64,000 nt of DNA, from positions 186,001 through 250,000 of the forward strand of contig NW_012236522.1 in NCBI RefSeq assembly GCF_000787575.1, written 5' to 3'. This stretch comes from Acytostelium subglobosum LB1 (taxonomy: Eukaryota; Evosea; Eumycetozoa; Acytosteliales; Acytosteliaceae). Below the pieces are notes generated by a model. The model saw only the letters and a list, made by a program, of their open reading frames with translations, was not told the DNA's origin and did no database searches. The translations under genes were made by a program, and so were the position numbers. Shown piece after piece: positions 12,681 to 22,612 of the stretch (its first letter is position 1; each line of letters opens with the position of its first letter).

Positions 12681-14785
12681 TTATCCGTCCTTGTTAGACT
12701 TTGCCTTCTTATGATGGGGGTCTGGTGAAAAGCCCATATCTTCAAGCGACATTTCCAAGATATATTGATTGACGTCCTTGTGATGGTAGGTGTCTTGGTA
12801 CTTGAAGATGTGATATTTGGAGGATGGAACCACAAAGTAAAGATCTACCGGTGTGAAGCCCTTGACCAAGTCAGAGAAGGTGGCCAGATTGGTTGGGTGA
12901 TCCTTGGAGAGTGTCATCTGGAAGAAAATTGAACGAGCGGGTGCTGTCCTCTTGATGATTGAGTCAACACAGGGGAAGTTGTCAATTGAAGGCTTTGAAT
13001 AGGTGTCGGGGGTTATCATTTCCACTTTGTCAAAGTCTCTCTCCTCCACGGTGATAAACTTGATTGGATCACATTTGAGTTGATGAAAACCCATCGAAAA
13101 AAGATAGTAGCGACTTGTCTCCTTGGGCTTGGTAGCATAATGGGTGCCAAAGAAAGTGATGTTGCGTGATGGATATCTGATCTTGAATGGCCCTGCTTGC
13201 TTGAGATCTTTGAAAGTGAACATTCCAATAGTATCAGTCTCTGTAGTTGCCACCACTGTGTTGTCGGCATTGTCCAAAAGCTCCAATGTAACTGGGAATG
13301 TACAGAGAGGACGATTTGTGAACGATTTGTCAGGATTGACAAGTTCCAAGTGTGAGAGTATCTCGAAAAAGGCACCTCCAAGACTGGATTGTATCGAGGA
13401 AGCTTGTCTAATGAAGTTGATGATTGCGCTTCTGTTGGTCTTGATCAATCCTGTCGCAACACTATCTTTGATGTACTTAGAACCAAACTTGATTTTGGTG
13501 TGAACATAGTCATCTCCTTTGACTCTTGTGTGGAGGATATTGTGGGAGATTGTCATTGAGCTCGCGGATTCTCCAACAAATTGAGACACCAATTTAAAGT
13601 CACACTGACAAATGGCATCATCAAGCTCCTTGGTATCAGTGGACTTGGAGAAAACATATCGTGGTATTCCTCCCCAACGCAGAAAGTTGGTGTCGATTGC
13701 ATTGTGTTGGGATTGGTCAAAGAGGATCTTGACAATATTGACCTCATCTATTGACCATGGGTTCATCCAATACTTCTGCTTGTTGAGATCTCTCTGTTGG
13801 GCGGGGAAGAGGTCAGGTTGAGCCATAAATGACAATTTTGTGCTGTAATAATTACCTTTAGATACTCCTTATATTTCTCTGGGTTTGGTGATGATACCAT
13901 CAATCCACTGGATTTGCACTTGATCTGTTGGTCATAATGAACAGAATCGATGAGATAGATTGTTGCTGGATCCATGAGAATCGATTCTATTTGAATTGCT
14001 TCTGCATACTTGGTGACATCACGCTTTTTAGTAGCTGGGTTGTACGTAAAGAGTAACACTCCGTTGATGTGTGAGGAGTGGAGCACCAGTGTACGCGTCG
14101 TTGATTTGGCCAAGATGAACAACAAGTAGATGAGCATGAAGCTTTTGCCAATGCCAGGATTGCCAGTGATGAGGATAGTGAAGTCTGGCGATGAGAGAAT
14201 CAGATTCTTCATTTTGATGTAGCTGTCTCTGATGAAGATAGATGTTTCAACCTTGAGATCAGGGAGAAATACCTTGGACCATCCAAGAGGGGGATTGAAT
14301 ATTGTGTTGGAACCAGGCTCATCTTTAGCAAACAGTTGATCAAATTGATAGTCAACTTTTGTTGTTAGAGATGAGAGGTGATGTAATGTTAGGATGAATG
14401 AATGAACGAATGAATGAATGTTGGAGTGCTTTATATATTCGTTACTTACGAGTTTGGCCAACTTGTGATACTATGGGGGCAGAAGGGGCTTGAGTATGTG
14501 TATGTTAGTATTGAATGAATCAAGATAATGCGCGATGTACTTACCTATGTTGGTGGCGCGGACATACACTGAGGACTTGCTTGTATCTATAAGTGAGTCA
14601 AAGGTGACTGGCACTTGTACAGTACAATCTTTGTCATAGAACATGTCAATTGAGCCATTGGGTATTATAAGATCAACCCTGTTTCTTATAATATTTCGAA
14701 GGTCAAAAGTGCGACAATTGTCATCCACCAATACTTCATCGTATCTCTCTCCGTGATAGACATTGAATTTATGCTGCTTGGACAT
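12681..14785 (-). CDS. Crinkler/RHS-type effector-like P-loop NTPase protein
   Basis: Resembles the CRN-RHS class of eukaryotic effector-like proteins: a ubiquitin-like header, a P-loop NTPase and a C-terminal nuclease-like or toxin-like region. The first exon encodes a small beta-rich header (KFNVYHGERYDEVLVDDNCR). The middle has Walker A (ITGNPGIGKSFMLIYLLFIL) and a Walker B-like IYLIDSVHY. The next segment has the family-typical WMNPWSIDEVN and RWGGIPRYVF and ends in DLYFVVPSSKYHIFKY. Such genes occur in amoebae, oomycetes and fungi and are thought to derive from transposon-linked NTPases. The copy looks nearly whole, with introns and perhaps one break. Activity is unknown and was not inferred. 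Confidence 0.7.
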
Positions 14786-16404
14786 AAGTTGAATGTAGTA
14801 ATTATCTCTCTAGATAGATAATGAACAACCACTACAACAATACAGATAATTAGATAGTGAAGAGATAATAAGGAGATAATAAGGAGTTGTGTGTTTCGGA
14901 ATGATTTATTGATTTCGCTTATTTCTTGAAAATTGGTGAAGATGAGATTTGAACGACTATCGCGAATCAAGCATACACCTTCCAAGCCACGGTCCTCAAC
15001 GACATCGTTGTCATTGACTAGTGTCCATGTGTCGTATTGGATTGAGTATCGGTAGTTCTTGCCTACACCACTAAGGTAAACAATTGTTCCAGTCGGTCCA
15101 TCATAAACAATCTGGCAATTGATTTGGTAGGCTGGACACCTTGACAACCTTGTTGATCGTTTGTTGGACAATGTGTACCGGATGAACGACTTCCTTGCCA
15201 ATACATAGAAGTTGTCAACACCATCATAGCAACACATGCTATTAATATCAATGTTCACACTTTCAAAGAGGACATCAGTGGTCTGTGCTTGGATGTTGAA
15301 AGAGAGCACATCCATATGATTACGATCCTCCCCTACCATGGTGCCACCCACAATGATGATCGATCCATCGTGGATGAATGTGAATGGGAATGCCAGGGGA
15401 TAGGGTAGGCGTCCGACTTGTTTGAACAGCTGTGTGTCAATGTCCATGCAATCCACTCGATCCAAGTACACACCATTGTCATAGCCACCAATGATATATA
15501 TATGATGATCGCCATCGTAGCATGCTGAGATACAATCGCCACCATCGATTCCATACATGGCGGAATCATGGCTCTGTCCGTCGGCCAGCGAGTAGCGTGT
15601 GTATTCCTTCATGGGGTCCTTGCCACCAAATACAAAGACATTGCCGCGTGTGTAGACGACAGATGTCGACACCCATTCTATTGACCTATTGAAGGCCCGA
15701 TCGATCGATGTCCATTCCGATGTGGCCAATGAGAAGAACGAACATTTGTTGGCCTTCAATGTCATGATGTGGTTGTCATACTTGTGAGGAATGAGTTGTT
15801 GTCTTGGAAGATGAGGCAGAGGTTCAATGAGTTTGAAGCATGACTCAATCTGCTTTCTGATATCAATGAACTTGTCAGCATTAATGTTGACTTGATATGC
15901 TTGTAAACTAGTTGTGGCAACAACATCATAAGGCATCTGATCAATGTATTCAATAATATGACGATTGATCATCTTCAACAACTCATCGTCATTAAGCTTA
16001 ACCATATCTGGCGATCTATTATCCGTCTTCTCCATATTGTCCTTGATGTATTGATCAACTGATGAGCATGATATGATTGACTCTATTACCTTGGACATAT
16101 CGACTTCATCACGATGATCACCATCAACATCATACAAATGGTGTATTATGGGATGCTCCTTGTTGATTATGTGATTGATGTCTTTGATCTCTTTGAGTAT
16201 GTTGTTGATTGTAGATTGAATGTGTGACATCTGGTCATTGATCGGTGTCTTGATCTTATGCTCTTGTACCATGATCACCTTTATCAATTGTTCAAAGTGA
16301 TCTGTAACATCATTATGAGTCTGTTTCAATGATTGATGTGATGTTGCACACAATTGCAATGACTTCCAAAGATGACTCAATCTTGAAGTGTACATCGAGT
16401 CCAT
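14686..16404 (-). CDS. Kelch-repeat protein with helical N terminus
   Basis: One uninterrupted frame begins at 16404 (MDSMYTSRLSHLWKSLQLCA). Residues about 25-150 are helical and rich in His/Ile/Asn (HEHKIKTPINDQMSHIQSTI). They resemble the helical segment that follows the B-box in dictyostelid B-box/kelch proteins, but no B-box zinc finger is present. From about residue 220 come kelch-like blades with VFVFGGKDP, IYIIGGYDNGVYLDRVDCMD and IIIVGGTMVGEDRNHMDVLS. The frame runs on past the propeller and overlaps the first exon of the downstream same-strand gene by about 100 bases, so the true 3' end is probably nearer 14830, reached by splicing or a base difference. Function is unknown; such proteins usually mediate protein binding. 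Confidence 0.7.
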   Translation of the reverse strand: MDSMYTSRLSHLWKSLQLCATSHQSLKQTHNDVTDHFEQLIKVIMVQEHKIKTPINDQMSHIQSTINNILKEIKDINHIINKEHPIIHHLYDVDGDHRDEVDMSKVIESIISCSSVDQYIKDNMEKTDNRSPDMVKLNDDELLKMINRHIIEYIDQMPYDVVATTSLQAYQVNINADKFIDIRKQIESCFKLIEPLPHLPRQQLIPHKYDNHIMTLKANKCSFFSLATSEWTSIDRAFNRSIEWVSTSVVYTRGNVFVFGGKDPMKEYTRYSLADGQSHDSAMYGIDGGDCISACYDGDHHIYIIGGYDNGVYLDRVDCMDIDTQLFKQVGRLPYPLAFPFTFIHDGSIIIVGGTMVGEDRNHMDVLSFNIQAQTTDVLFESVNIDINSMCCYDGVDNFYVLARKSFIRYTLSNKRSTRLSRCPAYQINCQIVYDGPTGTIVYLSGVGKNYRYSIQYDTWTLVNDNDVVEDRGLEGVCLIRDSRSNLIFTNFQEISEINKSFRNTQLLIISLLSLHYLIICIVVVVVHYLSREIITTFNLCPSSINSMSITERDTMKYWWMTIVALLTFEIL

Positions 16405-16647
16405 ATTCTTTGTATCATTGATTGATTGACTTTGATATTGATGTTGACGTTAATGAGGTGATGGACTGTGAATGATTAATCACATGATTGCCAACACTTG
16501 TCAAGTGATACACTAGACTAGGTCACTCTTGGAAAATGGAAGGAAGTTGGAGAAGCACCCAAAGTATGAAAGTTACAACTTTTGAAGTTCATTGTTCATT
16601 TTCTCAAAGTTGTACAGATAATAATCATATACTACATATACATAAGA

Positions 16648-17385
16648 ATGGACGATGACGCACCATTAAAGAGACGACTGATCGCCAAGGAGACACCGAT
16701 GAAGAAGGCTTTCAAGAAGTACTTGGCATTTGTAGCCACTTTGGAGAATAGTGCATCGACGCCAGAGCAGTGCCAGGCAGCACACCAAGCACTGCTAAGT
16801 GAGTTGTCGTTGTTTGAGTTCCAGGTACAGAAGGCTACAGTGTTGTGTGATGTCAACAAGAAGGAGATGGACTATTATAGCACTCTGTACTCTACACGTG
16901 GTCAAGACATTGAGCGGGTCAAGGCTGAGCTGGTCGAACTCAAAGAGCGTCTGGCACACGAAAAGATACAAAGACAATACAAAGAGCAATACTTGGCATT
17001 GTACAAGTTGATCAATGACAAGCCATCAATACCAGATACAGAGAGGTACGTACCCGCGGGTCAACTAGATCATTCAATCATTCATTCATTCTCGATCACT
17101 CACTCAATCAATCAATCATTCACATCAAACAGAGAGATTGCAAAGGTTAAGAAAGAGTTGGAGGCCATCATGGAGCAGGGAACAAGAACGAATGAGAAGT
17201 TAGAGATGCGAACGAAGCAGTTTCAATTACTGCTTCATACTGTACAAGAACTGGAACAGAGTCTGGACACTGATGATAACAAACCGCTGACACCTATACA
17301 GACATTGTCATCGTCGTCACAAGCACAAGCTACATCAATATCGTCATCATCATCAATTGTGGAGGATAAGATGGAGATCAACTAA
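16648..17385 (+). CDS. thoc7: THO complex subunit 7 (THOC7-like)
   Basis: Subunit of the nuclear THO/TREX complex, which couples transcription to mRNA export. Exons 16648-17045 and 17133-17385 give 216 residues, close to the usual THOC7 length. The protein is almost wholly coiled coil: RRLIAKETPMKKAFKKYLAF, then YKEQYLALYKLINDKPS, then LEMRKKQF-type LEMRTKQFQLLLHTVQELEQ, the family's most conserved stretch. A Ser/Gln-rich acidic tail ends EDKMEIN. The start at 16648 was chosen because residues encoded upstream are hydrophobic and unlike the family. The gene converges on the secreted-protein gene with only about 60 bases between stops. Confidence 0.85.
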   Translation: MDDDAPLKRRLIAKETPMKKAFKKYLAFVATLENSASTPEQCQAAHQALLSELSLFEFQVQKATVLCDVNKKEMDYYSTLYSTRGQDIERVKAELVELKERLAHEKIQRQYKEQYLALYKLINDKPSIPDTERYVPAGQLDHSIIHSFSITHSINQSFTSNREIAKVKKELEAIMEQGTRTNEKLEMRTKQFQLLLHTVQELEQSLDTDDNKPLTPIQTLSSSSQAQATSISSSSSIVEDKMEIN

Positions 17386-17446
17386 ACGACACGAGCGTAT
17401 ATATGTACATCACTTGGTTCATTCATTTATTCATTCAATCATTCGA

Positions 17447-18118
17447 TCAACATGTCTGAGTGGCGTAGCCCGTGGACGATGAAGTTGCTTGACAGGACTG
17501 TGCTAGACTCTTTGTGGTGCAGTCACCCGTGGTCTGATCGCAATGGGTTTCATAGGGCTGCGAGTCCTCGCCGCTGCAGTAAAAGGTGTAGGTATATGGC
17601 GCACTGGACAATACCGTGTTGTTGGCCAAGTATATGTAGCTGAGGTATGGCTGAGCGCACAATGTGTCGGTCGGCTGGTACTGTGTGATGAGCAGTCCGT
17701 TCTGATTGAAGGGAGGCTTGGGGTTGGTCGTGTCGTCCAGGGCCATCACAACATAGCCCATTTGTTGTTGTTGCTGTCCAGGCAGTTGAATGAGTGACGA
17801 GTCGTTGAACAGACTGCACTGACCATGCTTGTAGGCCACGCTGGTGGTGGGCTCTCCAGTGCAATGGACGTTGCCATCTTCATAATATTGGAATGTGGCG
17901 ATCAGACCAAACACACTAACCTTGAGGCCCATGCCACCATTCCAATCGATACAAGTGTTGGCCATGAATGAGTAACCAGGGCCACCTTCACCAGCATTGA
18001 CACTAGTGCAGTTGATGTCCTGGCCATAAGGTGTCAAGTTGACAAACACGCCCTGACCCTGGCACTCTGAGGCCAAGCTCATCAGTGTCAACAATGTGAT
18101 CAATAACAATCTGATCAT
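17447..18118 (-). CDS. Small secreted cysteine-rich protein
   Basis: Single exon of 223 residues. The N terminus is a signal peptide (MIRLLLITLLTLMSLASECQ, cleavage probably after the Ser/Gly-rich segment). The mature part has about a dozen Cys, likely disulphide-bonded, and several N-glycosylation sequons (NCTS, NDSS, NNTV). No catalytic motif, transmembrane helix or clear GPI signal was seen. I do not recognise the family; it fits the many lineage-specific secreted or matrix proteins of dictyostelids. It is one of the few genes here that end in TGA. Confidence 0.8.
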   Translation of the reverse strand: MIRLLLITLLTLMSLASECQGQGVFVNLTPYGQDINCTSVNAGEGGPGYSFMANTCIDWNGGMGLKVSVFGLIATFQYYEDGNVHCTGEPTTSVAYKHGQCSLFNDSSLIQLPGQQQQQMGYVVMALDDTTNPKPPFNQNGLLITQYQPTDTLCAQPYLSYIYLANNTVLSSAPYTYTFYCSGEDSQPYETHCDQTTGDCTTKSLAQSCQATSSSTGYATQTC

Positions 18119-18318
18119 TATTATCTCTTATGTCTTTGTCTGGTGTTGTTGGGTCATGTACACAATGATCAGATTTCAGAAGTACGTGTTTTGATCAAAA
18201 AAAGGACAATCAGGTTCACTCCGCAAGTCAGCCAACCCCTAACACAGTGATCAAACTGAGTCGTTCATACATTCATGATAGTGTAGATACAAACAGATAT
18301 TGAATAGAGATAATACAA

Positions 18319-19389
18319 ATGTCTCATATTACAAAGTTGGCAAAGGTATTAATCAATGAATGATCGAATGAATGAATGAATTATCGAATGAATGACATAC
18401 AGCAACAGCATCACATGTGAACATTAGACTGACATATCAACATCATTGATTGTAATGCATTATCACATATATTAGGGCTCGACAGTGTCCACCTTACTCA
18501 GATCAAACAACATTGGTTTGGGATACACAGTTAGATCATTCCACAGCACTCTTCCAAATGGTAAGATAGGACTCAAGGTCTCGAAAGAGAGACACATGAT
18601 ACAGGTCGACAGGCGTACTCACATATCATCATCAACAACACTATGAATGTACGAATGAACGAATGAACGAATGATCAGCTGGTGCAAGATGGGATGACAA
18701 GGTAAGTGAATCAATCATTCGATCAATCAATCAATGGACAATGATCATGTTAGGCTAACACATACACTCAATCAATCAAACATATATATAGCCAAAGCAA
18801 CAACCATCACTCAAGAACATCATTGATGAGACAGCAAACACATTCTTCCTTACAGAGATCATGGTAGGTCTATACATCACTATGGGATACTTCTTCAGAA
18901 AGAAGGCAACGATCAACTACCCATTCGAGAAAGGTCCCCTCTCGCCACGTTTCCGTGGTGAGCACGCACTGCGACGTTACCCAACTGGTGAGGAGCGTTG
19001 CATTGCCTGCAAGCTCTGCGAGGCCATCTGTCCCGCACAGGCCATCACCATTGAGGCCGAGCCCCGTAAGGACGGCTCACGTCGTACCACCCGTTACGAC
19101 ATTGACATGACCAAGTGTATCTACTGCGGCTACTGTCAGGAGGCATGTCCCGTCGATGCCATCGTCGAGGGTCCAAACTTTGAGTATATAACTGAGTCAA
19201 GAATAGAGTTATTGTACAATAAGGAGAAGCTGTTGGCTAACGGTAAGTAGGCTCAATCACTCAACATCGGAATCGATCAGGTGAGAGACCAAGTACTGAC
19301 ACCCAACCTTGGCATTAACATATACATCAGGTGATAGATGGGAGACTGAGATTGCAGCAAACATTGCAGCTGACTACCTATACCGTTAA
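18319..19389 (+). CDS. ndufs8: Complex I 23-kDa (TYKY) subunit, NDUFS8
   Basis: Nuclear-encoded mitochondrial complex I subunit carrying clusters N6a and N6b in the peripheral arm. Five exons (18319-18345, 18476-18560, 18679-18701, 18792-19242, 19331-19389) total 645 bases, or 214 residues. The N terminus is a presequence ([20 protein letters not shown]). Two ferredoxin motifs are intact: [12 protein letters not shown] and [32 protein letters not shown] and [18 protein letters not shown] are near-invariant in the family. Exon 3 is only 23 bases but is required to hold frame ([19 protein letters not shown]). The shorter frame from 18861 misses the presequence and was rejected as the start. Confidence 0.95.
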
Positions 19390-19562
19390 TACATTCATTA
19401 CATCATTGTCATCATTAAGAACATGATGTGGTATCCGATCAATCAATCAATCAATCAAACAATAAGCTCATTGGGCAGGCAGATCTGGATACATCGATAC
19501 AAGGCCGGACAGCATCCATCATGAATAAATAACACCATAATCAATCATTAATATCATCTCCT

Positions 19563-21001
19563 TTACTTGTAGACAACAGATGGAGTGTACTTGAGTTCCA
19601 ACAGTTTGTTGGCTTGTTCTGGATGCTTGGCAATCACGGTGTTCTGTTTGTTGTTGGATGGCAGTTGGTCAGTCAGTATACTATCCATGGATCCTGATCA
19701 ATCATCCAATCAATCAAACACTTACACTTAGTACGATCTTGAACAAGTCTTTACAGTTGTCGAATATATGATTGATCGATGTCCGAGTGATTGGACATCT
19801 CTGTTGTTATGATGGATGAGCGGATGTGCAATGTTAGTATGGTACCAATCATCTGATCAATCGATCAACTTACATCTAAGTTCAATGTTTGAATGTTCTG
19901 ACAATATGATAGTATGATTGATAGTTGATCATCGTTGACGTTACAGTTGGTCAAGTCAAGATGTCTTAACAATGGATGTCTGCTGAATAGCTGGTGACAG
20001 TGGTCATTGTCGCCAAGACCCCAGGAGTTGAGCAAGAGTGTACGGAGATTGGGCAGATCCAAGTTGGCGGATGTAATCGTGTGAGAGGCATCCAAGACCT
20101 GGAGTGATGTGTTGCGCATGCTCACATCACCAACATTGCGACAGTATCTAATGTTGAGCTCGACAAGACTCTTGCAGCTGTCTAGCACCACGTTGACAAA
20201 GTCGCCAGTGAGTTGTGAGTTGTTGGTGATCGATATGCGCTTGATGTTCACGAGGTTCATTGCGAGCATGCCAACATTCTCTCCAGTCATTGCGGTCATT
20301 GCCATCAGATGTATATCCTGTAGACTACGCAGTTGGCACAACTTCTCGATTATCAATGTGTTGAACAGGTTGTCTTTGTTGCGCGACTCGATCCTCAGTC
20401 GCTCGAGACGTGGCGACGACTCAATGAATCGCAACATCATATAATGATCGACCGAGCCAGGCAGAGTGAGTGAAGTCAACGATGATAGATGTGATAGGAT
20501 TGGCGTTGTTTGGTTCGCCTGCAACGTTGGTATGCGCAGTGAGAGGAGTGGACCTCTGGGCATGGGCTGGGGCGGGTCCTCTGGACCTTCGGAGGCCTGA
20601 TTGGTGGGAGGTGCCAAGGTCGAGACATGTCTGCCAAAGAAGTCCTTGATCGATGTGATCTGACAATTGTCCAATGAGAGATGAGCAATGTTGGAGAGGA
20701 CGTAGCATCGGCTGATGTAGTCCATCACTCGGTTGGAGAGCTGGTAGCAGCCATCCAATGTGAGTGATTCAACGAACGGTGTTTGAAAGCCTTGTCTAAT
20801 GTATCCATCTAGCACCTTTGTAAGATGGAACAGCAACTTGTCTGTTAACCAATGACAACCTCCCAGATTGAGTTGTTTCCAACGTGATGAGCGCACCATC
20901 AGACGATGATAATGTTGGCATGTTGCGCCCAGTCTCACAAAGTCAATCCATCTAACACAGCATGATGCCAACAGTTCGTACACATATTGGTTAAGTAACA
21001 T
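19563..21001 (-). CDS. F-box/leucine-rich-repeat protein (FBXL-like)
   Basis: Probable substrate adaptor of an SCF ubiquitin ligase. The start MLLNQYVYELLASCCVRWID (21001) is a degenerate F-box (RLGATCQHYHRLMVRSSRWK). AMN1/FBXL-type LRRs follow: QLNLGGCHWLTDKLLFHL, SLTLDGCYQLSNRVMDYISR, LVELNIRYCRNVGDVSM and LRHLDLTNCNVNDDQLSIIL. A Pro-rich insertion (ASEGPEDPPQPMPRGPLL) splits the repeats near residue 140. The main exon ends near 19865. Two further short exons encode RCPITRTSINHIFDNCKDLF and a terminal segment ending LKYTPSVVYK, stop TAA at 19563-19565. The LRR call is firm; the F-box is inferred from position. Confidence 0.82.
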
Positions 21002-21174
21002 CCTTATCTCTCTCTATCTGTTTATATGTATATGTATATGTATCTTTGATCCAACAAGATATATCTGAATGATCATTTGAAAAAGATATTTCTGATCATG
21101 ATCAGTCGTCTCAGACCGTCGAACACCCCAGGATTAGGCCTGGTACTCGGCTCAATCACCATGGATGTCTAGTC

Positions 21175-22384
21175 TTATGACTCCTGCTTTACATTGGTTG
21201 CATTGATAAAGGCTGATACAAGAGGCAACTTGAGTGGAGAGTGCTTGGTAGTGATGCGCTTCAGCTCGCCCTGTGCCCACTCATACAGCTCAAGTTGTAC
21301 CGGTCGCAGTTTGCTAGTCGATCCTCCATGGCAATTACAAAAGGCAAAGATACTCTGTTTGGATTGAAGGGCAAGGCAGTCGGTTAGATGGCTGAGTCAA
21401 TCCAATCAATCAATCAAACAATCAATCAACCAAACATACCATTATGATGCCATATATCGCTGATAGGTTGGTTGGAGGGTAGGTTGTGTTCTCTGATTCA
21501 AGGTTGGATGGATTCAACTCCAATGAATGTGCATAGTACTTGAGTGCAATGATGTAGTTATCCGCACCTCCAATGCTGTACATGATCTGGGAGGTGATGA
21601 TGATGACAGACACGAGTAAGTATGCTACTCAACTCATGTATTGTGACCTCTGAGAGGTATGTACATACCTCTGCATACTTGACGTAGATTGAATGGTGCA
21701 GTGGTTGAATGAGTATGAGCTCTTCGTAACAGAATGCAGCGTTGCGGTAATTCAACATGCGGATGTGAAGGGAGGCGAGCTCAAGCCAGGCCTCAAAGTC
21801 ACCCATGTACACTTGTAGGAAGGTGTTGAGTAGGTTGGCCGCCTGCACATACATGCCCTTGGCCTTCAATATCGATACCTGTCTCTTCATCGACATCATA
21901 TCAGCAGGGTACTTCTCCAATATATCCAAATATGTATCGTTGGCATTGTAGTATATCGATCGACTCTCATCGAGCATCGCTTGCAAACGACGTACTCTAA
22001 CACTAGTCTTTCCAAACTTGATTGCCACCTTCTCTATAAGCTCTGCTGCCTGATCATTCAATCCACATTCCAATAATGCCAATATGACCTGTTCAACAAC
22101 ATCATAAACTACATTGAATGTTTGATTGATTGATTGATTGATTGAATGAGTACGCTTGATCAATCACATATACAATCATGATATATACCTTCATGCTGTC
22201 TTATATTGTTGAAGTGATTGGTCACAAGTCGATAGCCATTCCTTGCAACAAGCATTGGCACTCTGAGCTTGGACTGTCGCAGGAATCGAAGAGAGTCTGC
22301 TACTAACTTCCAATCAAAGCTCTTTGCTTTACATATACGATTCTGGTAATCACTAAGTTGTAACAAGTATGTTGTATCGTTCAT
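21175..22384 (-). CDS. emc2: ER membrane complex subunit 2 (EMC2)
   Basis: Cytosolic TPR scaffold of the EMC, which inserts tail-anchored and multipass membrane proteins into the ER. At least four exons: MNDTTYLLQLSDYQNRICKA with SKLRVPMLVARNGYRLV, then the central TPRs (LECGLNDQAAELIEKVAIKF; KYPADMMSMKRQVSILKAKG; GDFEAWLELASLHIRMLNYR; AAFCYEELILIQPLHHSIYV), then IALKYYAHSLELNPSNLE, then the C-terminal exon ending FINATNVKQES, TAA at 21175-21177. The order and motifs match TTC35/EMC2. The intron before the central exon holds an AATCAATCAATCAATCAA tract. Confidence 0.92.
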
Positions 22385-22612
22385 TCTATTATTATGATTA
22401 TATTATATGTTGATCACCTAACAAACACACAAGACCTTCACTTGGGTGATTCATTTCAAACTTGAAGATCAAAGTTGGGTAAGCACTCCAAACTTTGGGT
22501 CCCAACTTCAACTTCACATCTTCATTCATTCATTCTTTTGTAATACTAGTATCTCTTGGCGAGACCCAGACATAAAGAGAGAAGAAAGAGGGAGAGAGAG
22601 AGAGTTTAAACA

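Noticed and set aside
14686-14830. C-terminal extension of the kelch frame
   Set aside because: It overlaps the start of the neighbouring gene and reads Ile/Val-rich residues unlike the propeller, so it is probably not translated.
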